Below, piece by piece: positions 17,330-25,018 of a DNA stretch of 55,338 nucleotides. Source of the DNA: Labilithrix sp. (GTDB taxonomy: Bacteria; Myxococcota_A; Polyangia; Polyangiales; Polyangiaceae); NCBI GenBank assembly GCA_019637225.1, contig JAHBWC010000056.1:1-55338 (forward strand), in the 5' to 3' direction. Both the position numbers and the translations under genes were made by a program. The notes beneath the pieces were generated by a model. That model was not told where the DNA came from. It made no database searches and saw only the letters and a list, made by a program, of their open reading frames with translations. Position 1 is the stretch's first letter. Every line of letters begins with the position of its first letter.

Positions 17330-18172
17330 TCACGGCGTGAGGTCGACGCGCAGATCGTCAAAGTCGATCCGGAAGGCGGCGCCGGGGCTGGCGTAATCGG
17401 AGCCGGCGACGATCTTGGGTGCCGACGGGGGATACGAGCGCGCGAGCGGCTTGCGATCGGCCACCACGACGCCGTCGTAGGTGAGGGTCGCGAGCTGGGG
17501 CGTGACGGTGTGATCGACCTCGATCGTGAGGACGACCCACCGTCCCGTCACGAGCGCCACCGCGCCGAGCGAACCGTTGTGGGTCATCGTCCCTTGGTCG
17601 TTGATCTCCTGCTCCGTCGCCTTCGCCTGCCCTCCCCCGAAGACGAAGTAGACGCCGTTCGACCGTCCGGCGAAGTGGTAGTCGATCGATCCGATGTTGA
17701 TGTCGCGCATCGGAAGCTCCTCGAGGTAGACGGCGTACTCGAGGCGGACCTTCTTCGCCGTGCCTAGGGTCTTGTGGAGCGCCGCGGACGAGCCGCCGGT
17801 CGCAAAGGACGTGCGCATCGCGCTCGTCCCCGAGTGGGCCCGCATCGTCGTCAGCGTGAGGCTGCTGCCGTTCGACACCTTGGGCGGATCCCATTCGCCG
17901 GTGGGATCCGTTCGCTCGAACCGATCGCAGAAGGTCGCCCCGGCGCAGAAATCGGCCGACGACCGATCCGACGCGCCGCCGTCGCCGACCGGAGCGTCCT
18001 CCTGTCCGTCGGCCGCCGCGGCGTCTTCGACGCTTCGGTCTTCGCTGTCGGCGCTGGTCGACTCGGCCGAGAAGCCCGCGAGATCGGTCGTGAGCGAACA
18101 GCCGGCGAGCCAGAGCGACAGCGCGAGCAGCCGGCGGAGTCCCACCCCGAGCATCACCAGAATGTACGCCAT
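17330..18172 (-). CDS. Putative lipoprotein with LamG-like domain
   Basis: A 280-residue exported protein. Signal peptide ends LWLAGCSLTTDLAGFS, giving a lipidated Cys near residue 25 and the short mature motif CSLTTDLAGFS that recurs in the lipoprotein at 32.4 kb. An acidic Asp/Ala/Ser linker follows, then FCAGATFCDRFERTDPTGEW and a beta-sandwich-like C-terminal domain (SLTLTTMRAHSGTSAMRT, VYFVFGGG, RWVVLTIEVDH, YDGVVVADR, FRIDFDDLRV) that resembles LamG or concanavalin-like folds. Probably a surface carbohydrate- or matrix-binding lipoprotein; ligand unknown. Divergent from bolA. Confidence 0.8.
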   Translation of the reverse strand: MAYILVMLGVGLRRLLALSLWLAGCSLTTDLAGFSAESTSADSEDRSVEDAAAADGQEDAPVGDGGASDRSSADFCAGATFCDRFERTDPTGEWDPPKVSNGSSLTLTTMRAHSGTSAMRTSFATGGSSAALHKTLGTAKKVRLEYAVYLEELPMRDINIGSIDYHFAGRSNGVYFVFGGGQAKATEQEINDQGTMTHNGSLGAVALVTGRWVVLTIEVDHTVTPQLATLTYDGVVVADRKPLARSYPPSAPKIVAGSDYASPGAAFRIDFDDLRVDLTP

Positions 18173-18258
18173 GTCGCGGCGCGAGCTCGAGTGTTCTTCC
18201 CGAACGCGCCACGGAGGACCTCCGAGCCCGGCGTGCCGACGAATGCTATGGTCCTGCC

Positions 18259-18570
18259 GTGACCGTTCAGCAGCGCATCGAGATCAAGCTGAGAGACACG
18301 CTCGAGCCCTCGCACCTCGAGGTGATCAACGAGAGCCACATGCACAACGTGCCGAAGGGCTCGGAGACGCACTTCAAGGTGGTCGTGGTCTCGGCGCAGT
18401 TCGACGGCGTCTCGCCCGTCAAGCGCCACCAGCTCGTCTACGGAGCCCTCGCGGACGAGATGAAGAGCGGCGTCCACGCGCTCGCGATCACCTCACGCAG
18501 CCCGGCCGAGTGGAGCGCGAGCCCCGAGGCCAACGCCTCGCCGAAGTGCCTCGGCGGCAACGGCAAGTAG
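18259..18570 (+). CDS. bolA: BolA family protein
   Basis: A 103-residue protein with the BolA fold signature: an N-terminal helix followed by HLEVINESHMHNVPKGSETH, FKVVVVSAQFDG and KRHQLVYGALADEM. The conserved His in the SHMH segment and the one in KRHQ are the iron-sulfur ligands that BolA shares with monothiol glutaredoxins. BolA proteins act in Fe-S cluster trafficking and in envelope or stress responses. It starts at GTG and has about 20 extra C-terminal residues beyond the domain. No glutaredoxin gene is adjacent. Confidence 0.93.
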   Translation: MTVQQRIEIKLRDTLEPSHLEVINESHMHNVPKGSETHFKVVVVSAQFDGVSPVKRHQLVYGALADEMKSGVHALAITSRSPAEWSASPEANASPKCLGGNGK

Positions 18571-18613
18571 CGCGCAGCGCGAGCGCCAGGCCCGAGGCGC
18601 GGGTCGTTACCCC

Positions 18614-19327
18614 TCAGAGGTTCGAGGCGCCTGCGGAGTGCGTTGTGAACACCCTGCAGTCGGCAGCGTTGTTGTCCGTATCGAGGCCGTCACTCTTCCG
18701 GCCCACGGAACCGTTCACCGGCGGCGAGCCTGCGGCGGTCCCCTCGACGTACGCACCGGTGGCGCCACCAAATCCGAGCGCATCGACGAGCGAGCCAGAG
18801 TCGTTAATGAGTCCGACCTGCCCCTCCTCCGCCATCTTGCCCGTCGTACCGACGTTCATGCTGACGTCCTTCGGCCCAGCGAACTGTGCGCTGCCTACGA
18901 CGAGGAACGACTGGGCAGGGATGCTGGCACCGCCGGCGAACGCGTGGAGCGCGGTGTCCGTTGTGCCCATCCTTGACCGATAAACTAGTGTCCAGCCGCC
19001 CAGCGAGAGGGCGCAGGAGTTGGGATTGTAGAGTTCGACGAACTCGTGCGCAGCGCTCGCGCCACGCGTCATGATCTCGTTGATCACGACCTTGCCCGTG
19101 CAGCCCGGCCCCGCGCCGGAGTCGTCCTCCGGATCCGGGTCCGGATCGCCGCTCGACGAGCCGCCCGCGTCGGTTCCGGGCAAGCGCGTGCCGCCCTCGG
19201 CGCCCGCGTCGTCCGCGGGGACGACCCCGCCGCTCACGTCGATGCCGTCCTGCCCCTGGGCACACGCAGCGATGATGCCGAGCGCTGCCGATACGCTCAC
19301 GCCGAGAAGCGCTCGTCGCGAAACCAT
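18614..19327 (-). CDS. Exported lamin-tail domain (LTD) lipoprotein
   Basis: A 237-residue protein. The N terminus VSRRALLGVSVSAALGIIAAC combines a twin-arginine-like SRRALLG with a lipobox Cys near residue 22. After an acidic, Gly/Ser-rich linker (DPDPDPEDDSG) the C-terminal 160 residues match a lamin-tail domain: VVINEIMTRGASAAHEFVEL, YNPNSCALSLGGWTL, IPAQSFLVV, GQVGLINDSGSLVDALGFG. Such domains occur on bacterial surface proteins and may bind DNA or polysaccharide. No nuclease is fused here. It converges with bolA across about 40 bp. Confidence 0.85.
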   Translation of the reverse strand: MVSRRALLGVSVSAALGIIAACAQGQDGIDVSGGVVPADDAGAEGGTRLPGTDAGGSSSGDPDPDPEDDSGAGPGCTGKVVINEIMTRGASAAHEFVELYNPNSCALSLGGWTLVYRSRMGTTDTALHAFAGGASIPAQSFLVVGSAQFAGPKDVSMNVGTTGKMAEEGQVGLINDSGSLVDALGFGGATGAYVEGTAAGSPPVNGSVGRKSDGLDTDNNAADCRVFTTHSAGASNL

Positions 19328-19373
19328 GACGTCGTCGTCCGAATCCGAGGTACTTCCGAAGCGTGTCCGGCCG

Positions 19374-19610
19374 TCAGTTCGACAGCTTGGACGAGCTCGC
19401 CTTCTCGGCGGCCTTCAGCGAGCGCTCGCTGGCGCGCTCCCACTGGAGGATGTCCTCGAGCGCGTCGACCATCGCAGCGCCGACACCACGGCCCTCGACC
19501 ACACGCCGATCACCCGCGACCCCACGCGCGGTGTCCGTCCGGCGTTCGGCCGGCGGCGTACGTCGCTCTGCCTTGCGGCGGTCTCCTGCCTCTTTGCTCG
19601 TCGGTTTCAT
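19374..19610 (-). CDS. Small basic protein, unknown function
   Basis: A 78-residue protein, Arg/Lys-rich in its first half (KEAGDRRKAERRTPPAERR) and amphipathic-helical in its second (MVDALEDILQWERASERSLK). The ATG is chosen because the Shine-Dalgarno GGGAGG lies about 12 bases before it; a start 12 bases upstream would sit right on that signal. Codon use is G/C-biased as in its neighbours. The charge pattern suggests nucleic-acid or protein binding; no family recognised. It follows the HSDL2-like gene on the same strand by about 105 bp. Confidence 0.6.
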   Translation of the reverse strand: MKPTSKEAGDRRKAERRTPPAERRTDTARGVAGDRRVVEGRGVGAAMVDALEDILQWERASERSLKAAEKASSSKLSN

Positions 19611-19716
19611 GGAACGTCGCATCCTCCCTATATCGCGCTCAATCTCGGATCGAGCCTAAAAACTAGCGAAGATAAGTGGTGGCGCCAGGGCGCCGGAGAA
19701 GAGTCTCGAAGATAGG

Positions 19717-20547
19717 TCAGAGGAAGTAGTCCTGGATGAGCTCCGAGTCCTTCATCCCAGGCGTCACCGCGTAGGCGGAGAAGTCGGTCACGCCCGAGTC
19801 TCGAAGCACAGCCTCGTCGATCGCGAAGTTTCCCGTGTATTCGGAGCTCTTGCGCGTGAGGATCGCGTGGGCCGCGTCGGCCATGATGTCCGGCTTGCGG
19901 CTTCCCTGGACGACCATGTCGCCCCCGAGGAGGTTCTCGACGGCGGCGGTCGCGATGACCGTCCGCGGCCAGAGCGCGTTCACCGCGATCTTCTTGTCGC
20001 GGAGCTCCTCGTGCATGCCGAGCACGCAGAGGCTCATCCCGTACTTCGCCATCGTGTAGGCGACGTGGGGCGCGAACCATCGCGCCTCCATGTTGAGCGG
20101 AGGCGAGATGTTCAGGATGTGCGGGTTCTCGGCCTTCGCGAGGTGCGGGATGCACGCCTGCGAGCACGCGAAGGTGCCGCGCGTGTTGATGCCGTGCATG
20201 AGGTCGAAGCGCTTCATGGGCGTCTCGACGGTGCCCGTCAGGCTGATCGCGCTCGCGTTGTTCACGAGGATGTCGATGCCGCCGAAGGTCCGTACGGCCT
20301 CGTCGACCGCCGCGCGGATCTGCTCTTCCATCCGCACGTCGACGATGCACGCGAGCGCCTTGCCGCCGGCGGCTTCGATCTCGTCGCGCGCCGTGTAGAC
20401 GGTGCCCTGGAGCTTCGGGTGGGGCTCGGCCGTCTTCGCCGCGATGACGACGTTCGCGCCGTCGCGGGCCGCGCGGAGCGCGATGGCCTTGCCGATCCCA
20501 CGGCTGGCCCCGGTGATGAAGAGGGTCTTTCCCTTGAGCGAAGGCAT
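19717..20547 (-). CDS. HSDL2-like short-chain dehydrogenase/reductase
   Basis: A 276-residue SDR with TGASRGIGKAIALRAARDGA (cofactor loop), NNASAISLTGT, and active-site YTMAKYG (Tyr-x3-Lys). The phrase ISPPLNMEARWFAPHVAYTM is characteristic of the hydroxysteroid dehydrogenase-like protein 2 subgroup, found in peroxisomes of eukaryotes and scattered in bacteria. Predicted NADP-dependent oxidoreductase of fatty-acyl or steroid-like substrates. The start is the ATG 12 codons before the cofactor loop; an in-frame extension upstream looks non-coding. Unlike human HSDL2 it has no SCP2 domain. Confidence 0.9.
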   Translation of the reverse strand: MPSLKGKTLFITGASRGIGKAIALRAARDGANVVIAAKTAEPHPKLQGTVYTARDEIEAAGGKALACIVDVRMEEQIRAAVDEAVRTFGGIDILVNNASAISLTGTVETPMKRFDLMHGINTRGTFACSQACIPHLAKAENPHILNISPPLNMEARWFAPHVAYTMAKYGMSLCVLGMHEELRDKKIAVNALWPRTVIATAAVENLLGGDMVVQGSRKPDIMADAAHAILTRKSSEYTGNFAIDEAVLRDSGVTDFSAYAVTPGMKDSELIQDYFL

Positions 20548-20955
20548 GATGATTCGAAGGACGTGCAAGAACGCGAACGCGTCCGCACTACGAGATGGAA
20601 CGGGCTTGGTCAATGCGGAAAACGCGAAGGACGGCTCGTTTTCTCGCGGATGGAACGGCAAGTGCTCGTGGCGGGTCAAATCGCGTATCCCACATCTGGA
20701 AAGGGCGTGCGCGGCCTCGGTCAGGTGCTAACGAAGCCGGTTCCGGGGTGGGCGCGAGGGCTCGACGCGGGCAGAGCTCGTGTAAGCTCGTCGACGGTTC
20801 GGCCGTTGGGCCCGAGGGGTGGTGCGTTCGAGCGGAACGCGCCTGATTATCAGCAGTTTTTCTACGCCGTGCGCAGATCCTGAGCGACCTACGCGCGTCC
20901 GAACCGAGCCACTCGACCTCGCCGTCGCGAGGCCCAAGAAAGGATCGACTCGATC
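20548..20955. other. Divergent intergenic region, about 400 bp
   Basis: No convincing gene in any frame. It separates the HSDL2-like gene (minus) from the lipoprotein gene (plus) and must hold both promoters. I see no clear inverted repeat or sigma-54 element. The plus-strand gene is preceded by AAAGGA about 11 bases before its ATG. Confidence 0.5.
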
Positions 20956-22356
20956 ATGCGCGCTCTCGTCCTCACGTCCCTCATCGCCCTCGCCGCGGCC
21001 TGCGCGCCTCGCGAGAAGATCATCGTCATCAAGGAGCCGGCGAGCGGCACGGACAAGAACGCCCAGCAGCAGGACCCGGACGGCAGCGATCCCGTCGCGA
21101 CCGACGGCGTGACGCCCGGAAGCGACGAGCCCGACTGGGGCATCAAGGACCCGAGCGACAGCCGCGAGTACGCCCGCGTGATCGACAAGGTCGCCAACAT
21201 GGTCTCGGACGGCGACCTCCAGTCGCGCGTCGCGCGCCGCAAGATGTCGGTCGTCAACGTGATGTGGGAGGACACCGGACGCGCGCAGGGCTCGTCGCTC
21301 GGGCCGAACATCTCCGACCTCACGCTGCAGGTCCGCCGCCGCGACGAGAGCGGGCAGTTCCAGTCGTCGATCATGCCGGTCATCCGGCACCCGAACTTCA
21401 CGGACAAGACCGGCGACGTCCCGGCCGATCGCTTCTTCGTCCGCGTCGGCAACGAGCAGCGCGCGGGTCAGAGCCTCAAGAGCGTGCCGCTCACCGACGT
21501 GCTGAAGAACCTGAAGGGGTTCGCGTCGCGCCCCGAGTCGATCCTCGGCGACGGGAACATGCTCGCGCCGCGCGACTCGCACTTCCTCGTCAGCGCGCAG
21601 GCGGTCTTCCTCCCGATCCCGAAGAGCGGCAAGGCGCAGTTCAACCCCGTCCTCTTCAACTACCAGTCCGCGCCCGGCTCTCCGGCGGTGCTGACGATCC
21701 TCGTGACGCGCCAGGGCTCGAGCATGCAGGTGATCGAGAACAAGGGCGAAGACGTCACCGCCGCGGGCTGGGGCCAGGAGCTCTACTTCAACAACAACGG
21801 CAACCGCGCGGCCTTCACCGCGGAGCGAAAGAGCGACGTCGAGCAGCGCATCGCGGCGCAGGGCGGCCCGAAGACCGAAGACGACAAGAGCGCGCTCCAG
21901 AAGGGCGCCGACATCCTCTTCCTCGTGCAGGTGCCGCTGAAGCATCACAACCTCGGGCGCCTCGGCGGATCGCTCCCGAGCCCCGTGGCCAAGGGCGCGT
22001 CCGGTGGCGGCCCTTCGAAGCCCGCCGCGGCTCCGGCCGCCGAGTCGGCGGCGGCGGACAAGAAGAGCGACGTCGAGCAGGCGGTGCTCGGTCACGGTCC
22101 CAACGTCGGGCCGTACAACGAGGGACGCGGTCTCCGGTTCGAGCGTGACCCGAAGTTCCCGATCCGCATCACCGTGCAGTTCTACAAGGCGACGAGCAAC
22201 GGCATCGTGAGCGACATCGATCTCGACAGCATCTCGAAGTCGATCGGCAGCGTGTACGAGCACGCCGAGTTCGTCGGCTCGCTCGTCCTCCCCGAGGGCG
22301 ATCCGCGCCGTCCCACCGCGTGGCAAAAGGTGCCGCGCGAGTGGTTCCCCTGGTGA
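20956..22356 (+). CDS. Putative lipoprotein of unknown function
   Basis: A 466-residue exported protein with signal peptide MRALVLTSLIALAAACAP (Cys at 16). After an Asp/Gln-rich linker the chain has two similar-length parts separated by an Ala/Pro/Ser linker near residues 340-375. Phrases such as VARRKMSVVNVMWEDTGR, RHPNFTDKTGDVPADRFFV, QELYFNNNGNRAAFTAERK and ILFLVQVPLKHH look like a conserved globular family, but I do not recognise a named domain. The sequence KSDVEQ appears twice (near residues 294 and 372), flanking the linker. No TM helices beyond the signal. Confidence 0.75.
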   Translation: MRALVLTSLIALAAACAPREKIIVIKEPASGTDKNAQQQDPDGSDPVATDGVTPGSDEPDWGIKDPSDSREYARVIDKVANMVSDGDLQSRVARRKMSVVNVMWEDTGRAQGSSLGPNISDLTLQVRRRDESGQFQSSIMPVIRHPNFTDKTGDVPADRFFVRVGNEQRAGQSLKSVPLTDVLKNLKGFASRPESILGDGNMLAPRDSHFLVSAQAVFLPIPKSGKAQFNPVLFNYQSAPGSPAVLTILVTRQGSSMQVIENKGEDVTAAGWGQELYFNNNGNRAAFTAERKSDVEQRIAAQGGPKTEDDKSALQKGADILFLVQVPLKHHNLGRLGGSLPSPVAKGASGGGPSKPAAAPAAESAAADKKSDVEQAVLGHGPNVGPYNEGRGLRFERDPKFPIRITVQFYKATSNGIVSDIDLDSISKSIGSVYEHAEFVGSLVLPEGDPRRPTAWQKVPREWFPW

Positions 22357-22413
22357 TCGCAGGCTGACCGCGGCGACGCCGCGCGTCCCGACATTTCCGG
22401 CGTCCTCTCCAAC

Positions 22414-22472
22414 GCCTCCGCACGCTCGCGCTTCGCCGAGGCACCTCGGTTGCATCGGAGCGATGCGGAGGC
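22414..22472 (+). promoter_or_regulatory. Leader RNA that can sequester the Shine-Dalgarno (candidate switch)
   Basis: GCCTCCGCA (22414-22422) is the exact reverse complement of TGCGGAGGC (22464-22472), and the latter contains the GGAGG that serves the ATG at 22479. Between them lie a CCGAG/CTCGG hairpin with a GCAC tetraloop (22436-22449) and a GCATCG-GAG-CGATGC hairpin (22452-22466). The second hairpin shares TGC (22464-22466) with the outer stem, so the two cannot both be complete: one fold exposes the ribosome-binding site, the other hides it. Pairing is read directly; switching is inference. Confidence 0.5.
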
Positions 22473-22478
22473 ATTGCC

Positions 22479-22979
22479 ATGAAGTCCGCCGTCGTCTTTC
22501 CCCTTGCCGTCTCTCTCGTCGTCTTGGGCGCGTGCAGCCGTGACCGAGATCGAACGCGCGACGGAGAGCCCGCCACCACCAAGGAGCAATCCGGCGCGAG
22601 CACGGAGCACGCGCGGAGGGATCCGAACGATCAGGACAGAGCGGGCGTGGCGACGCTCACGAGCACCTCGTGGGTCGCGAACGCCGCCGCCATCGACCGC
22701 ATCGTGGCGTCGCGCTGCGCGCGCGAGGTCTCTTGCAGCCACGTCGGACCCGACAAGCACTTCGCGACCGGCGACGTCTGCTCGCGCGAGGTCCGGACGA
22801 GGGTGTCCGCCGAGCTGAAGACGAGCGAGTGCCCGAGCGGGATCGACGGGAAGGAGCTCGACGAGTGCCTCGACGCCATCCGGACCGAGAGCTGCACGAA
22901 CCCGATCGACGCGGTGGGCCGACTCGCGGCGTGCCGAGCGAACGAGCTCTGCGTGAAGATCATGATGCCTCACCGCTGA
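22479..22979 (+). CDS. Small Cys-rich putative lipoprotein (DUF6184-like)
   Basis: A 166-residue exported protein. Signal peptide MKSAVVFPLAVSLVVLGAC, lipidated Cys at 19, then a charged linker. The folded part has eight cysteines in a pattern of short helices: RIVASRCAREVSC, VCSREVRTRV, ECPSGIDGKELDECLDAI, SCTNPIDAVGRLAACRANEL. I recall this arrangement from lipoproteins labelled DUF6184 in myxobacteria; that identity is tentative. A strong GGAGG sits 7 bases before the ATG and lies inside a possible inhibitory stem. Converges with the dioxygenase gene. Confidence 0.8.
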   Translation: MKSAVVFPLAVSLVVLGACSRDRDRTRDGEPATTKEQSGASTEHARRDPNDQDRAGVATLTSTSWVANAAAIDRIVASRCAREVSCSHVGPDKHFATGDVCSREVRTRVSAELKTSECPSGIDGKELDECLDAIRTESCTNPIDAVGRLAACRANELCVKIMMPHR

Positions 22980-23013
22980 TCGCGGCGCGGCGTCCGGATC
23001 CGTCGAGCGCGCC

Positions 23014-23823
23014 TCAGCGCCCGAACTGGACGCAGCGCTTGCTCAACGTGCCGTGCTCGAAGCCGCGGATCGGGAAGCCGACCGCGTGATCGTAGAGGCT
23101 CGCCGCGCCCGCCACGACGAAGAGCGGATCGAGGTGCTCCGACGTCGGGTTGGCGCGGCGCGCGTCCGGCCCCGCTGCGCGCCACGCGAGCAGCTCGTCG
23201 AGCTCGGCGTCGGCGAGGAGGTTCGCGACCCACGCGTCGAAGGCGCGCGCGAACGCGGCGGGCGGCGCGTCCCTCTCCGGAGCGAGCTCGAGCGTGTTGT
23301 GCGTGATCCCGCCGCTCCCGACGATGAGGTAGCCGCGCGCGGCGAGCGCGCCGATCTTCCGGCCGATGCCGAAGAGCCGCCGCGGCACCGCCCCCGCGAC
23401 GAGCGACAGCTGGAGGACCGGGATGTCGGCCGCGGGGAACATACGGAGGAGCGGGCTCCAGACGCCGTGGTCCCATCCGCGCTCCGCGCGCTCGACGGGG
23501 ACGAGCGCGCCGAGCTCGTAGGCGAGCTCCGACGCGCCGGGCGCCGCGTAGGTCGCGCGCTCGAGATCGGCGTGGCGCTCCGCGGCCTCGTACCCGTCGA
23601 AGTCGTGGAGCAGCTTCGGGCGCGCCGCCGTCGAGCCGCGGCTGAGCGTGCCCGCCTGCCAGTGGGCGCTGATGACGAGGATCGCGCGCGGACGCGGGAG
23701 CTCGCGCCCCCACGCGGCGAGCTCCTCGGCGCTCGCGCCGTCGAGCGCCGACGACGGCGCGCCATGCGACACGAAGATCGGCGGAACGTGGTCTCTGCGC
23801 TCGCCGGCGCTCACGGAGCTCAC
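23014..23823 (-). CDS. DODA-type extradiol ring-opening dioxygenase (LigB family)
   Basis: A 269-residue enzyme of the class III extradiol / 4,5-DOPA dioxygenase family. FVSHGAPSS holds the first metal His, ISAHWQ the second and WDHGVWSPL the third, with GSGGITHN and HLDPLFVVAGAA later. These proteins use Fe(II) or Zn(II) to cleave catechol-type rings or act on related aromatics. Start: a GTG whose last bases overlap the stop of the upstream gene (GTGA), so it is translationally coupled to the unknown protein before it; a second GTG three codons later is possible. Substrate unknown. Confidence 0.9.
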   Translation of the reverse strand: MSSVSAGERRDHVPPIFVSHGAPSSALDGASAEELAAWGRELPRPRAILVISAHWQAGTLSRGSTAARPKLLHDFDGYEAAERHADLERATYAAPGASELAYELGALVPVERAERGWDHGVWSPLLRMFPAADIPVLQLSLVAGAVPRRLFGIGRKIGALAARGYLIVGSGGITHNTLELAPERDAPPAAFARAFDAWVANLLADAELDELLAWRAAGPDARRANPTSEHLDPLFVVAGAASLYDHAVGFPIRGFEHGTLSKRCVQFGR

Positions 23824-24737
23824 CGCCTTCGGCGGCTGCGAAGCGCGACGACGCCGCCCATCGGCTGAAGCGGGTCCGGATCGAGCGGAGGGAGCGCGAG
23901 AACGAGGCGCTCGATGCGCGGGAGGGCGTCCGCCGCGGCGCGCTCGGCGCGGAGCTCGTCGAAGTCGCCGTCGAACACGAGGCAGAGGATGTAGATGCCG
24001 GAGAACGACATCGCGAGGACGAAGTTCGTCTCGCGCTCGACGTGCCGGAGGTGACGCCCCTTGTGGAGGCCGTCGAGCGCGGGCAGCCGGCGGACCGCCG
24101 CGACCGCGCGACGCGTCGCCTCGCTCTCCTCGGGCAGCGACTCCTCGATCTCGCTCACCACGGCCGCCGACTCCGCGGGCACGGGCGCGCTGTCGCGCCG
24201 GCGGGTCGCGCGACCCGAAGACTCGGCCGCGAGGGGCGGCTCGGGGCTGACGTCCTGGAGCGGTCCGCTCTCGTCGTCGACCTGGGACGCGAGCTCGCGA
24301 TCGGAGACCTCGCGGAGCAGGAGCTCGTTGCGCGCGCGCGGCCGCGCCGGGACGGACGCAGAGCCCCAGACGACGGGCGAGTCGGTGTCGATGACGACGA
24401 CGTCGATCGCGCGGGCGCGGGCGGCGAGCGCCTTGAGCTCCTCGTGCAGCGAGGTCGACACCGGCGGACGGGCGCGCGTCTTCTCGGACGGGGGCGAGGC
24501 CAGCGCGTCGGCGAACGTGTTCGAGAGCATCGCGAGGCGCCGCTCGAGGGCGTCGCGATCCTTCGGCGCCTCGGCGAAGCTCGCGACGACGTGGCGACCG
24601 TCGGAGAGGCGGCTGACGAGGACGTTGTCGGCCTCGGGCGGGGCCTCGCCCAGCGCCAGCATGCGCACGTCGTCCGCCTGCAGCTCTCGTTTGGCGAGCG
24701 TCACGAACCGCTCGAACACGGGTGAATCGTCGGTCAT
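23820..24737 (-). CDS. Conserved hypothetical protein (roadblock-like fragment?)
   Basis: About 305 residues, soluble, no signal peptide. The first hundred residues look like a compact alpha/beta domain (VFERFVTLAKRELQADDV, VSRLSDGRHVVASF). The middle contains AIDVVVIDTDSPVVWGS, then a long acidic, low-complexity linker, and the C-terminal portion has RHVERETNFVLAMSFSGIYI and LVFDGDFDELR, which resemble the beta-hairpins of roadblock/LC7 proteins. That resemblance is weak. The gene is coupled by a four-base overlap to the dioxygenase gene downstream. Function unknown. Confidence 0.65.
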   Translation of the reverse strand: MTDDSPVFERFVTLAKRELQADDVRMLALGEAPPEADNVLVSRLSDGRHVVASFAEAPKDRDALERRLAMLSNTFADALASPPSEKTRARPPVSTSLHEELKALAARARAIDVVVIDTDSPVVWGSASVPARPRARNELLLREVSDRELASQVDDESGPLQDVSPEPPLAAESSGRATRRRDSAPVPAESAAVVSEIEESLPEESEATRRAVAAVRRLPALDGLHKGRHLRHVERETNFVLAMSFSGIYILCLVFDGDFDELRAERAAADALPRIERLVLALPPLDPDPLQPMGGVVALRSRRRR

Positions 24738-25018
24738 GCCGGAAGCCGAAGTTTCTAGCACATTTGGGCGGCCGCTGTCCCGGCGGTCCCTCGTCGATCG
24801 GGGACCGGATGTCCTCGCCGCGCGGCGGGTCCGCGAGCGGGAGGCACACCTGCCGCTCGCGTGGCGAGCACGCCATGCCGCGGCACACGAAGGCCCTCGC
24901 CCGCGTCGCAGCGGACTTGCGACTCCCGCGCCCCCGACGCCTGCCTCCCTGGCGCCGAGCTTCGGCCTTCCTTATCGTACGCCCCGTGGCGGGGTCACTT
25001 CCCTCGATCGGAGTGGAT

